A DNA stretch of 64,000 nt, taken from NCBI GenBank assembly GCA_013298625.1, contig JAAFIF010000012.1:62001-126000 (forward strand), written 5' to 3'. Position 1 is the stretch's first letter. Every line of letters starts with the position of its first letter. A program made the translations under genes and the position numbers. Shown piece after piece: positions 34,185 through 42,499 of the stretch. This stretch comes from Myxococcales bacterium (GTDB taxonomy: Bacteria; Myxococcota_A; Polyangia; Polyangiales; Ga0077539). Under the pieces are notes generated by a model that was given only the letters and a program-made list of their open reading frames with translations, did not search any database and had not been told where the DNA came from.

Positions 34185-34580
34185 GTGACTCCTCACGCCG
34201 CCCCGCGCTACCTCCGCCTCGCTCGCTCGTTGGCGCTCGGCTCGACGCTCGCCGCCCTCGCGTGCGAGCGTCGCACCGACGATACGCCCACGCAGTTCGC
34301 GACCAGCGGCAGCGCAAACGAGCCCGCGCAGGACGCGCAAACGACCAGCGTCGACCCTGCTCAGCCGGTGCAGCCAGTGCAGCCCCCGCAGCAAGCGCTC
34401 GTCTCGGTGCAAGACGGGCAGCAGTGCATGATCGTCGGATCGAGGGCCGAGATCACCACGGGACGCGGGCTGATCCCGTGCCAGTGCGTCGCCAACGCGC
34501 AGCGTTCGGCCGAGTGGCGCTGCGACCCAGGCGCGATGGTGATCGAAGGGCCGCTGCCTCCGCCGGAGCTGCGCGCGTAG
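34185..34580 (+). CDS. Small lipoprotein
   Basis: 131 residues from a GTG start. The signal peptide ends LAALAC (Cys27), followed by a Gln/Pro/Ala linker with QPVQPVQPPQQ repeats. The folded part is only about 60 residues, with four cysteines (CMIVG, CQC, CDPG) that probably form two disulfides. No family recognised. It is divergent from the PQQ dehydrogenase gene across 140 bp. Confidence 0.6.
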   Translation: MTPHAAPRYLRLARSLALGSTLAALACERRTDDTPTQFATSGSANEPAQDAQTTSVDPAQPVQPVQPPQQALVSVQDGQQCMIVGSRAEITTGRGLIPCQCVANAQRSAEWRCDPGAMVIEGPLPPPELRA

Positions 34581-34689
34581 AGCGCGTCCGCGCATTTCAG
34601 AGTCGCGATTTTGCGTCACGCGCAATCGCTGCGATGTCCGTTTTGGCTACGTTGCGCGCGCTGCGAAGTGGGGGACAACCAGCAGCGCT

Positions 34690-36144
34690 GTGTCCAACGA
34701 CGTTGTCACCACCGCGACGCGCGCTGCCGTCGCGTCGCTGCTCGCGCTCTCGACGGTCGCCTGCGAACCGCCACCCGTTCAGCCGCCGCAAGACAGCGGC
34801 GTCGAGCAGGACAGCGGACCGACGCCAGACAGCGCGACGGCCACACCCGACGCATCGATGCCCGAGCCCGACGGCGCGACGCCCACGCCCGACGCGGCGA
34901 CGCCCGCGGGTCCCGCTGCGTCGAGCTTTCTGCGCGTAGGCTTCTACAACCAGCACGTGGTGATGGGCCCCGATCAGCGGGCGCACATGACGTTTCTCGA
35001 CGGCGCAGCAGAGCGATTGAACTACGCGACGTGCGCGAACAACTGCGGCGACGCGAGGGCGTGGACGATCGTGACGTTGCTCGACGTGACGCGGCTCGGG
35101 ACGGCGACGGTCGGCCCGTACGGGATCGGCGTCGATCGAAGCGGGCGGGTGCACATGATCGCGAGCGGCGTTCCGCGGGCGGGGGCGCGGGCGTGGGAGA
35201 CCATGTACGGGACGTGCGCGAGCGACTGCGCCGTCGCGGGAAACTGGAGCTTCCTCGACGTCTCGGACCTCGCGCCAGGACGCGGCCTGGTCGGCACGTC
35301 GGACACGCTCATGGTTCAGCCTGGCGGGCAGGTCTCGTTTCTGACCACGGGGCAGTTCAACGCGACTCGGCCAGTGTATTTGCAGTGTGAATCGAACTGC
35401 GCGACGCCCGGTCAGTGGCGCGCCGTCGCGACGCCCATCGACGGTCGCCCCATTCGCGCGGCGATGGACTCGGCGGGCGTGCGGCACGTGGTGTTCTCGG
35501 GCGGCAGGACCGCGGCCAACGAGCAGCTGTTGCAGTACGCGCGCTGCGCTGCAAACTGCGTGGACGCCGCGAGCTGGCAGGTCTCGATGCTCGGATTCTT
35601 GTCGAACAGCAACGACTGGGAGACCGGGTTCGTGATCGACGCCAGCGATCGACTCTTCGTGTCGTTCAACCAGGGGACGATCACGCAGTCGGTCGCGCTC
35701 AACCGACGCAACCTCGTCGCGAGCTGCGCGGGCGCCAACTGCCTCGCGCTCGACACCTGGTCGAGCCTCCCGATCGGAACCATGGACGAAGGCATCGGCG
35801 GCGCCGCGATCGCCCGCAACGGCGCAGGGCTCGCCATGACCACGGTCTCGGACTTCGAAGTGCGCCTGCGAACGTGCTCGAGCAACTGCGCGCAGCCCGC
35901 GTCGTGGAGCGCCCCCGCCGTGATCGACCACAACAACGCGATCACCGCCACGCTCAACCCCGACTCGGGCAGCGCTTGCTCGGGCCGCTCCGAGTCCGCC
36001 GCGTGGTGGCCGCGCATGCCCATGCTAGCGATCAACGACCGCGGCTTCGTCGTCGTGCACAACCCCTCTCCGCTCGTGAAGTGCCCCGGAGACCCTTCGC
36101 CCGATCGCCTGCCCAACATCGGCCGCGTGATCGCGAGCTACTGA
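34690..36144 (+). CDS. Lipoprotein with six Cys-Trp propeller repeats
   Basis: 484 residues from a GTG start. The signal ends LSTVAC (Cys25). A linker rich in Asp, Pro and Thr runs to about residue 78. Six repeats then share the pattern Cys, two or three residues, Asn/Asp-Cys, then a short spacer and Trp: CANNCGDARAW, CASDCAVAGNW, CESNCATPGQW, CAANCVDAASW, CAGANCLALDTW and CSSNCAQPASW. Between them are strands such as DRSGRVHMIASG and DASDRLFVSFNQG, which fit one propeller blade per repeat. The Cys pair within each blade probably forms a disulfide. I do not recognise a named family; BNR/sialidase-like fold is likely. Confidence 0.75.
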   Translation: MSNDVVTTATRAAVASLLALSTVACEPPPVQPPQDSGVEQDSGPTPDSATATPDASMPEPDGATPTPDAATPAGPAASSFLRVGFYNQHVVMGPDQRAHMTFLDGAAERLNYATCANNCGDARAWTIVTLLDVTRLGTATVGPYGIGVDRSGRVHMIASGVPRAGARAWETMYGTCASDCAVAGNWSFLDVSDLAPGRGLVGTSDTLMVQPGGQVSFLTTGQFNATRPVYLQCESNCATPGQWRAVATPIDGRPIRAAMDSAGVRHVVFSGGRTAANEQLLQYARCAANCVDAASWQVSMLGFLSNSNDWETGFVIDASDRLFVSFNQGTITQSVALNRRNLVASCAGANCLALDTWSSLPIGTMDEGIGGAAIARNGAGLAMTTVSDFEVRLRTCSSNCAQPASWSAPAVIDHNNAITATLNPDSGSACSGRSESAAWWPRMPMLAINDRGFVVVHNPSPLVKCPGDPSPDRLPNIGRVIASY

Positions 36145-36153
36145 GGGACGCGC

Positions 36154-36732
36154 TCAGCGCAGTCGACACACGAACGTGGGGTCCGTGCGCGAGCAGGGGA
36201 TGTCGTTCCACTGAAAGCCCGAGTCGCGCCAGACGTGGCCGCAGTCCGTCGGTCCGCCAGAGTCGTTGTTGGGCTCGTCGTGCAGCCAGTTCGCGTAGCC
36301 AGCGGTCTCTGCGCTCACCCACCGCCACGCGCCTTCGCTCTGCTGCTCGTGCAGGCCCACCCATGCCCCCACGCCAGGCGCGCTCACGTGCACCAGCAGC
36401 GTCTCGACGCAGCGCTGCTCATCAGCGGATCGAATCGACGCGAGCTCGCCGTTGTGCTGCTCGCAGAACGCGCGCGCCTCGCTCCAGCTGCGCCCCGTCG
36501 AGCCGTCGGAGAACCATGTCGCTCCGCCGCAGGACAAGCGGCCAGCGACCGCGCCGAGCGTCCTCGGGACGGGAGCCTCGGCGCGCCCGAGCCCTCCGCG
36601 CACACCGGGCGCGGCGTGGCTGGGCGCCGCGTGGATGTGCACCACCATCGTGCAGCCCTGCCCGAGCACCAGCATCGCCGCCGCGATCCAATTCGAGCCC
36701 CCGCTGCGCGAGCGAGCGCTGTCTGCGTTCAT
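36154..36732 (-). CDS. C-type lectin domain lipoprotein
   Basis: 192 residues. The N-terminus (MNADSARSRSGGSNW, hydrophobic AAAMLVLGQGC) looks like an export signal, possibly a lipobox of unusual composition. Residues 75-192 form a C-type lectin-like domain: WSEARAFCEQHNGELASIRS, then GAWVGLHEQQSEGAWRWVS, the EPNN motif linked to calcium and mannose-type sugar binding, CGHVW and the final WNDIPC...FVCRL. Four conserved cysteines are in the expected places. The EPN-type motif suggests real carbohydrate binding. It follows the DUF4139/OmpA gene by 44 bp on the same strand. Confidence 0.85.
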   Translation of the reverse strand: MNADSARSRSGGSNWIAAAMLVLGQGCTMVVHIHAAPSHAAPGVRGGLGRAEAPVPRTLGAVAGRLSCGGATWFSDGSTGRSWSEARAFCEQHNGELASIRSADEQRCVETLLVHVSAPGVGAWVGLHEQQSEGAWRWVSAETAGYANWLHDEPNNDSGGPTDCGHVWRDSGFQWNDIPCSRTDPTFVCRLR

Positions 36733-36776
36733 CGTTGGCCTCACGGATCGAAGAACGCCCGTCGGGCTCTGTTCTT

Positions 36777-38969
36777 TCACTCGAAGCGCAACGTTCGCAG
36801 CGCTTCGAGCAACCTCGCGCGCACGGTCGCTGCGGTCGCGGTTCGCAAGGACAGCTCGCGCGAGAGCGCCTCGGCCCGCTGCGACGACGCTTGCAGCTGC
36901 TGCGTGAGCTGCGCGCGAAGCGCCACGCGCGACGCGTCCGTCACCGCCGAGAGCGTTCGAAGCGAGTCGCGCAGCTCCGCGCCGTGGTCGGACACATCCG
37001 CCAGCTGCTCCCGATGCTCGCGCGCCTCGCGCTCGGCCCGCGCGAGCTCCGCGCGCAGCTGCAGCGCCGCGCGCAGCTGCGATCGCGCGGGATCGGGCGT
37101 GCGCTCGAGGTAGGGCGCGAGGTCCGCCTCGAGCTCGTCCGTCAACGAGACGCGACGCTGCACTGCGCGGGTTTGCTCGAGCGTCACGACGCTGTCTCGA
37201 CCCGCTTCGAGCGGGACCGGAGCCACGTCCGCGTCGCTCGTGCGCTCGGTGCCCGGCGGCAACCCGCGCGGCTCGAACCCGGCGAGCCTCGCGTTGCGCA
37301 GGTACACGCGCGACGGCGCCTGCGCGCCCGCGTGAATCGCGTATCGCGCGCTGTGGATGGCAGTGTCTTCGAGCACGAGCTGCTCGCGCTGCGCGGACAC
37401 GACGCCGCTCGGCTCGCGACGAAACGCGGTCGTCACTTGAATATCGGTGCTGGTGTCGATGGCGTACGGGACGAACGTCGTCGCGCCGTCGTCCAAGCGC
37501 GGCATGAGGCCTTGACCCGCGAACGTGCCCCCAGCGAAGAGCGCCACCGACCCCGGCAACAGCGTCATACCCAGGGCGTTGCGCAACAGGACGGCCCGGT
37601 ACGGATGCGCGCTGCTCGAAGGCGCTGCGGCCTCTGGACGAAACAGATACACGACCTCGCCCGGAACCGCTCGGCTCGCGAGCGTCACGAGCGCGGCGGA
37701 GCCCGCGCGGATCGAGACGGGAGAGCTCACGGTGTACTGCGTCGCGCCGGACACTTGCTGAGCGCTCGCGGCGGGGGCAGCGCTCGCGGCGACCGCCGCT
37801 GCGGTGACGGGGCCTGCGGCAGCGCGGGCGTTCGCTTCGTCGTCCGCGGTCGACGCGATGTGAAAGGTCACCGCGCGGTTGCGCGCGAGGTCGCCGGGCG
37901 CGTTGCCCGAAGCGCGAGGGCGCGTGGCGCCGTACGAGCGCGAGAGGAGCCGACGCGGCTCGACGCCGAGCGAAATGAGCCGCGCGCGCACGGTCGACGC
38001 TCGGTCTGCGGCGAGGGTCCACGCCGAGGGCTCGTCTTCGGACGCGTTGCCCTGCACTTCGACCGCTGTGATCTGCGGGTTGCCCTGCAGCGTGCGCGCG
38101 AGCGCCGCGAGCATCGGCGCGCTGGCGGGGCTCAGCTCAGCGGAGCCCATCGAGAACGAAACGCTCTCGAGGATGCGAATACTCTGCTCTTCGAGCGTCA
38201 CCTGGCCGCGGTCGGGACAGCCGTCTTCGTCCTCGAGTCCGTTGTACGTCTCGGGTTGCTCGGGGCAGCGATCCGCTGCATCAGGAATGCGGTCTCGATC
38301 CGCATCAGCCCCCTCGCTCGACCCTCTCGCCTCGCCGCTCGGGCCGCGCGTGACCTCCGCGGCGATGGGCCCGTACGCGACGGGCGCGACGAGCCGGCCG
38401 CTCGCGTCGGGACGGGCCGCAAACGACGGCGCGCGCAGCGAGAGCGCGTACGAGAGCGGCGCGCTGGTCGCCAGCGTGAGCTCGACGCGGCTCCAGTCTT
38501 CGTCGGACGCGTTGTGAACGAGCGCCCACGCCTGCAGCATCGCCGGCGCCCCGTCGCGCTCGGGGAGCACCACGCGATACGTGGTCTGCCAGTTGGGCGT
38601 CGCGACCGCGTACGACAACGACAAGTCCCGCGGGCGCGCGTCGGGCAACCGCAGCTCGAGCCCGACCGACTCGCTCGCGTCCGCTGCGCTGCGCGCGTGC
38701 GCGACGCCCGCTGCCACGACGGTCCTTCCCGGCTGCGCGCCGCGCTCGATCACGGTCAGCGTCGCGAGCACGTCGTCGACCTCGTGCGGCCGCAAGCGAA
38801 GGGTGAGCTGATCGCCCGAGACGACGCCGCTGCGCTCGAAATACCCGCTCCCGCTCTGGTTGAGCACCACGCGACGCAGCGCCAACAGCGACGTCGGTCC
38901 GCGCGGAGCGCACGCTCCCGTCGTCGCGAACACCAGCGAGAGGCACAGCACGCACGATCGTCTCTTCAT
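36777..38969 (-). CDS. DUF4139 lipoprotein interrupted by TSP3-like and OmpA domains
   Basis: 730 residues. The signal peptide ends TTGAC (Cys20). Residues 30-205 are the first part of a DUF4139 (mucoidy-inhibitor-like) protein, with LSYAVATPNWQTTYRVVL and VHNASDEDWSRVELTLATSAPL. Then come a calcium-binding thrombospondin-3-like unit (DADRDRIPDAADRCPEQPE...DEDGCPD, 222-253) and an OmpA peptidoglycan-binding domain (256-372; VEVQGNASEDE, LARNRAVTFHI). DUF4139 resumes at about 400 (VVYLFRPEAAAPSSS, LLPGSVALFAGGTFAGQG) and ends in a coiled coil (650-730). It would tether a DUF4139 domain to peptidoglycan while the lipid anchors it in the outer membrane. Role unknown. Confidence 0.85.
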   Translation of the reverse strand: MKRRSCVLCLSLVFATTGACAPRGPTSLLALRRVVLNQSGSGYFERSGVVSGDQLTLRLRPHEVDDVLATLTVIERGAQPGRTVVAAGVAHARSAADASESVGLELRLPDARPRDLSLSYAVATPNWQTTYRVVLPERDGAPAMLQAWALVHNASDEDWSRVELTLATSAPLSYALSLRAPSFAARPDASGRLVAPVAYGPIAAEVTRGPSGEARGSSEGADADRDRIPDAADRCPEQPETYNGLEDEDGCPDRGQVTLEEQSIRILESVSFSMGSAELSPASAPMLAALARTLQGNPQITAVEVQGNASEDEPSAWTLAADRASTVRARLISLGVEPRRLLSRSYGATRPRASGNAPGDLARNRAVTFHIASTADDEANARAAAGPVTAAAVAASAAPAASAQQVSGATQYTVSSPVSIRAGSAALVTLASRAVPGEVVYLFRPEAAAPSSSAHPYRAVLLRNALGMTLLPGSVALFAGGTFAGQGLMPRLDDGATTFVPYAIDTSTDIQVTTAFRREPSGVVSAQREQLVLEDTAIHSARYAIHAGAQAPSRVYLRNARLAGFEPRGLPPGTERTSDADVAPVPLEAGRDSVVTLEQTRAVQRRVSLTDELEADLAPYLERTPDPARSQLRAALQLRAELARAEREAREHREQLADVSDHGAELRDSLRTLSAVTDASRVALRAQLTQQLQASSQRAEALSRELSLRTATAATVRARLLEALRTLRFE

Positions 38970-39049
38970 TGCAGCGCGAACTGTAGACGACGCGCGAGCC
39001 GCTTCGGTCTCGGCGAACGCGACGAGCGCTCAACGCACCGCCGGGGACG

Positions 39050-39355
39050 CTACGGTTCGACCCGGACGAGCTTGCCGAAGAGCTGGTTGGCGCCGATCCA
39101 GCCGTTGATCCCTCCGACGTTGTTTCCGATGAGAAATCGCTGGCCTCTTCGCGCTTTCACCAGGTGCAGGTACTGGCTGCCCCGCACCCGGCACAGCACC
39201 ACGTCGTCGACGTCGATCGACTCTGCATCGACGATCGGCTCGACCGTCACCAACGCCCCATCGGCGACGCGCCCCTTCATCGAGTGCCCGCGCGGGCGAA
39301 ATTGCACGGTCTCGCCGGCGCTCAACTTCGCGATGTATCCAGTCGCCCAGCCCAT
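39050..39355 (-). CDS. Small S24/S26 peptidase-like protein
   Basis: 101 residues from the ATG at 39355 (a GTG four codons upstream is possible). It is a compact beta domain with the catalytic Ser in RGHSMKG and Lys in LHLVKARRG, spaced as in the LexA/S24 and signal-peptidase S26 fold, and with GALVTVEP and DDVVLCRV strands. There is no DNA-binding domain and no membrane segment, so it is neither a full LexA-type repressor nor a signal peptidase. Similar stand-alone domains occur widely with unknown function. It is divergent from the LytS-type kinase gene with a 74-bp gap. Confidence 0.78.
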   Translation of the reverse strand: MGWATGYIAKLSAGETVQFRPRGHSMKGRVADGALVTVEPIVDAESIDVDDVVLCRVRGSQYLHLVKARRGQRFLIGNNVGGINGWIGANQLFGKLVRVEP

Positions 39356-39429
39356 TGCGGCCCGCACGGTTGTGTCCTCGGCGCGGCGTTGGCAATGGCC
39401 CGCGCTTGGATCGCTTGGCTCGGCGCGGT

Positions 39430-40503
39430 ATGCAGGACGAACTGCGCACCGTGACCGATGCCCCTCGACCGAGCGCGCGCGTCGCGCGTCACCCCGAGTT
39501 TCTGTGGCTATACGCCACGGTCGTCGTGGTCGTGACGCAGGTGGTGGCGCACGTCTCGGGCGCGCTCGGGTGGCGGCCGTCGATCATCCGCTCGCTGATC
39601 GGGCTGTCGCCGTGGATCATCTTGAGCAGCGTGTTTCTGGTGCTCTACCGCGGCTCTGCGCAGCGCTTCGCCGACCGCTTCGCGCGCGTGGTCAACCCGT
39701 GGCTGACGCACATCACGCTGGTGGCTTTGGTCGCGCTCGGCGTAGGCGCTGCGCTGCGCGCGGTGCACTCGGCGATGGGGGTCTCGATCGCGCCGGCGGC
39801 TGCATTTTTGGCGGAGTGCGTGATGGTCTCGTGGATCGTGGTCCTGCCGGCGCACGCGCTCGAGCAAGCGCGGCTGCGCGAGCGACGGGTGATCGAGCGG
39901 CTCGACGCGGCCGAGCGCGCGGCGGTGGACGCGCAGCTGCGCGCGCTGCAGGCGCAGACGAACCCGCACTTCTTGTTCAACAGCCTCAACGTCGTGGCGG
40001 GGCTGATCCACGAGGATCCGGCGTTGGCCGAGCGGACGCTCGAGCGATTCGCGAGCTTGTTTCGGTATTCGATCGAAGGATCGCGCGCCACGAGCGTCAC
40101 GCTCGAGCGAGAGCTGGCGTTCGTCGAGGACTACTTGGAGGTGCAGCGCCTGCGGTTCGGAGAGCGGCTCGCGACGGCGATCGAGGCGGACGCGGCGGCG
40201 CTGAAGGAGCGTGTTCCACCGCTGTTTTTGCAGCCGATCGTGGAGAACGCGGTGCTGCACGGCCGCGTCGACGGCGGGCGCTCGACCGTGCGCGTGCGCG
40301 TCGAGCGCGAGGCCGAGCAGCTGCGGGTGACGGTCACCGACGACGGCCCTGGCCTCGGCGCCAGCGCCCACCGCGGAACGCAGACCTCTCTCGACACCCT
40401 GCGCGCGCGCCTCGCCGCGATGCCGGGAGCATCGTTGTCGCTGCGCAACCGCGACGAAGGGGGCTGCGAAGCGACCGTGCTGCTGCCGTGTGAGCGCGCA
40501 TGA
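39430..40503 (+). CDS. LytS/AlgZ-type sensor histidine kinase
   Basis: 357 residues. Four hydrophobic segments occupy residues 20-155 (FLWLYATVVVVVTQVVAHVSG, LIGLSPWIILSSVFLVL, HITLVALVALGVGAAL, FLAECVMVSWIVVLPA). The His_kinase domain begins with LQAQTNPHFLFNSLNV, containing the phosphorylated His in the NPHFLFN motif, followed by an HATPase_c domain with QPIVENAVLHG and DDGPGLG. This is the single-family kinase paired with LytTR regulators. The stop overlaps the next gene's start (ATGA). The signal sensed is not apparent. Confidence 0.93.
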   Translation: MQDELRTVTDAPRPSARVARHPEFLWLYATVVVVVTQVVAHVSGALGWRPSIIRSLIGLSPWIILSSVFLVLYRGSAQRFADRFARVVNPWLTHITLVALVALGVGAALRAVHSAMGVSIAPAAAFLAECVMVSWIVVLPAHALEQARLRERRVIERLDAAERAAVDAQLRALQAQTNPHFLFNSLNVVAGLIHEDPALAERTLERFASLFRYSIEGSRATSVTLERELAFVEDYLEVQRLRFGERLATAIEADAAALKERVPPLFLQPIVENAVLHGRVDGGRSTVRVRVEREAEQLRVTVTDDGPGLGASAHRGTQTSLDTLRARLAAMPGASLSLRNRDEGGCEATVLLPCERA

Positions 40504-41210
40504 ACGTCCTGGTCGTCGACGACGAGCCCATCGCCCGCAGGAGGCTCGTTCGCATGCTGCACGCGATCGCCGACGTGACCGTCGTGGGCGTCGCCGAGGA
40601 CGGGCTCGAGGCGATCACCAAGGTCAACGAGCTCGCGCCGGACCTGTTGGTGCTCGACATCGAGATGCCCGCGCTCGACGGCGTGACGCTCACGCAGCGC
40701 GTGCGCCCGCTGCCGCTGGTGCTCTTCGTCACCGCGCACTCGACGCACGCGGTGGCGGCGTTCGACGTGCACGCGGTGGACTACCTGCTCAAGCCCGTAC
40801 AGCAAGAGCGACTGGCGATCGCGATCGACCGAGCGCGCGCGCGGCTCGCGACGGGCGACGCTGTCGCCAGCAAAGAGAGCGGGCACTCGACGCGCGTGGT
40901 GAGCCAGGCCGGCGGCGTCGCGCGGCTCTTCGAGGCGAGCGAGATCGCGCGGTTCTGGGCGAAGGACAAATGCACGCTCTTCACGGTCAACGGCGAAGAG
41001 CTGCTGTGCGACGAGTCGCTGGACGCCCTCGAGCGGAGGCTCGCGCGCATCGGCTTCGTCCGCGCGCACCGCGCGGAGCTGGTCAACGCCCATCGCGTTC
41101 GCGCGCTGCGAACGGACAGCGGCGCAGCGCACGTTCAGCTCGACGACGGGACGCTCGTCGCGGTCTCGCGTCGGGCCCTCGCCGCGGTGAAGTCCTCGCT
41201 CGGGCTCTGA
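40500..41210 (+). CDS. LytTR-family response regulator
   Basis: 236 residues. The receiver domain has the acidic pair DDE at 7-9, phosphoacceptor Asp53 in LLVLDIEMP and Lys in YLLKPVQ. The LytTR DNA-binding domain covers about 135-235 (IARFWAKDKCTLFTVNG, RRLARIGFVRAHRAELVN, VAVSRRALAAVKSSLG). It is translationally coupled to the kinase gene (ATGA overlap at 40500-40503). LytTR regulators bind pairs of direct 9-10-bp repeats; no clear pair was seen in the following lipoprotein gene's upstream region, so targets are unknown. Confidence 0.95.
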   Translation: MNVLVVDDEPIARRRLVRMLHAIADVTVVGVAEDGLEAITKVNELAPDLLVLDIEMPALDGVTLTQRVRPLPLVLFVTAHSTHAVAAFDVHAVDYLLKPVQQERLAIAIDRARARLATGDAVASKESGHSTRVVSQAGGVARLFEASEIARFWAKDKCTLFTVNGEELLCDESLDALERRLARIGFVRAHRAELVNAHRVRALRTDSGAAHVQLDDGTLVAVSRRALAAVKSSLGL

Positions 41211-41332
41211 GAGGGCGCGCGCGTTTGTCGCTCGATTTCGACCGCTCGTCGCGCAGCGACTCTCCGCTCGTCGCGCGCGACGCGACCGAGCGAGGCTCGC
41301 GTTCCATCGTGGCCGCGAAAAGGAGCCCTTCG

Positions 41333-41797
41333 ATGAACCGCTCTCTCTCGCTCGCTCTCACTCGCCGGGCCGCGCTCACGACCGCCCTCGCCCTCGCGGC
41401 AGCGCTCAACAGCTGCGGCGACGTACGCTCGCCGCTCGCAGGGACGTGGGTCAGCACCGCGTCCGCGATCATGCACACGGACACCGCGCGCGCGGTGTTC
41501 GCGACGGCCGAGATCACCATCGGCCCGATGGGAGAAATCTCGGGCTCGTTTCGCACGATCAGCCCGACCTCGGTCGTCGGCGAGACCGGCGCTGCGAGCG
41601 GGACGATCGTGCTCAACGCCGCAAGCACGGGCACCGTCAACATGACCGTCGCGTTCTCGACGCTCGGAACGTTTCGCGTCAGCGGCCCGATCGTCTACGC
41701 CGCCGCGACGTCGAACCTCGCCATCTCCTCGGCCACGACCCGCGACAACGCCAACGCCGTCGTCGGCTCGATGAGCGCCACGTTTCAGCGGCAATAG
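41333..41797 (+). CDS. Small lipoprotein, 154 residues
   Basis: The ATG at 41333 follows AAAAGGAG at a good distance and gives a signal peptide ending AALNSC (Cys28). The mature domain of about 125 residues is beta-rich with many Thr, Ser and Gly residues (GPMGEISGSFRTIS, GTIVLNAASTGTVNM), consistent with a small lipocalin-like or barrel fold. No family recognised. It is transcribed after the LytTR gene with a 122-bp gap, so it may have its own promoter. Confidence 0.68.
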   Translation: MNRSLSLALTRRAALTTALALAAALNSCGDVRSPLAGTWVSTASAIMHTDTARAVFATAEITIGPMGEISGSFRTISPTSVVGETGAASGTIVLNAASTGTVNMTVAFSTLGTFRVSGPIVYAAATSNLAISSATTRDNANAVVGSMSATFQRQ

Positions 41798-41832
41798 CCT
41801 TCGCTCTCTGCAGTGCGATACGCTCGCACGCG

Positions 41833-42204
41833 ATGAGCCACTTGATCCCCTGCGCTGGGTGCGCCCGGCACGTGAGCATCTCCGAAACTCGCTGCCCCTT
41901 CTGCGAAACAGCGCGAGAGCCAACCGCGCCGCCCGCGGGGTCGATCAACGTTCGCGGCCTGAGCCGCTCGGCGCTTCTCGTCGCGGGTGCGCTCGCCCTC
42001 GGCGCGTGCGAGGCCAGCAACGCCAGCCGCAACGACAACAGCAGCCAGGCATCGGGCTACGGAGGTCCGCCACAAGCCGACCCCTCGAGCGGCTCGAGCA
42101 ACGACGACGCCGGCACCAACGCCAGCGCCGCGGACGCTGGCGAGCCGACGAACGTCGTCGCGATCTACGGCGCCCCCACGCCGGGCGTCGAGAGCAAGCG
42201 CTAA
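41833..42204 (+). CDS. Zinc-ribbon protein with internal lipobox-like segment
   Basis: 123 residues. The first 25 residues hold a zinc ribbon, CAGC plus CPFC ([20 protein letters not shown]). A hydrophobic segment with the lipobox-like ending ALALGAC follows near residue 60, then a low-complexity Asn/Ser/Asp/Gly tail. Normally a zinc ribbon lies in the cytoplasm while a lipobox marks export. One reading is that the ribbon stays inside and the tail is lipid-anchored outside; another is a signal-anchor protein. The gene converges with VF530 and their stops overlap in CTAA. Confidence 0.66.
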   Translation: MSHLIPCAGCARHVSISETRCPFCETAREPTAPPAGSINVRGLSRSALLVAGALALGACEASNASRNDNSSQASGYGGPPQADPSSGSSNDDAGTNASAADAGEPTNVVAIYGAPTPGVESKR

Positions 42205-42437
42205 GCGCCAGGCCAGTCGGGCAGCGCGCGCGACTCGAGGTAGAGCGCCTCGACCTTCGCCCTCGCCCACGGAGTTCGCCTGAGAAATTTCAGGCTCGAT
42301 GTGACGGACGGGTCGTACGTGAAGCACCGAATGTCGATGCGCTCGCCGAGCTCAGCCCACCCGTAGTAGCGCACGAGCTCGGTGACGATCACCTCGAGGG
42401 TGATCCCGTGCAGCGCGTTGTTCGTCGCCTTCAACAT
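42201..42437 (-). CDS. VF530 family DNA-binding protein (DUF2132)
   Basis: 78 residues, the standard length of VF530 proteins. The family signature is almost complete: [36 protein letters not shown] and [21 protein letters not shown]. The family has a small helical fold known from structures and is reported to bind double-stranded DNA; its role is not settled. It is encoded opposite the zinc-ribbon gene with overlapping stops. Confidence 0.93.
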   Translation of the reverse strand: MLKATNNALHGITLEVIVTELVRYYGWAELGERIDIRCFTYDPSVTSSLKFLRRTPWARAKVEALYLESRALPDWPGA

Positions 42438-42499
42438 CGGTCGCGACGACCATAGCGCAGTCGCACGTCGGCGACCTCACCCCTCACCGCAGCGCGCGC

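Noticed and set aside
35415..40493. Very long open frame (about 1,700 codons) on the plus strand across several genes
   Set aside because: It is opposite or out of frame to the lectin, DUF4139/OmpA and kinase genes, has Arg-rich shadow composition, and exists because GC-rich antisense frames lack stops.
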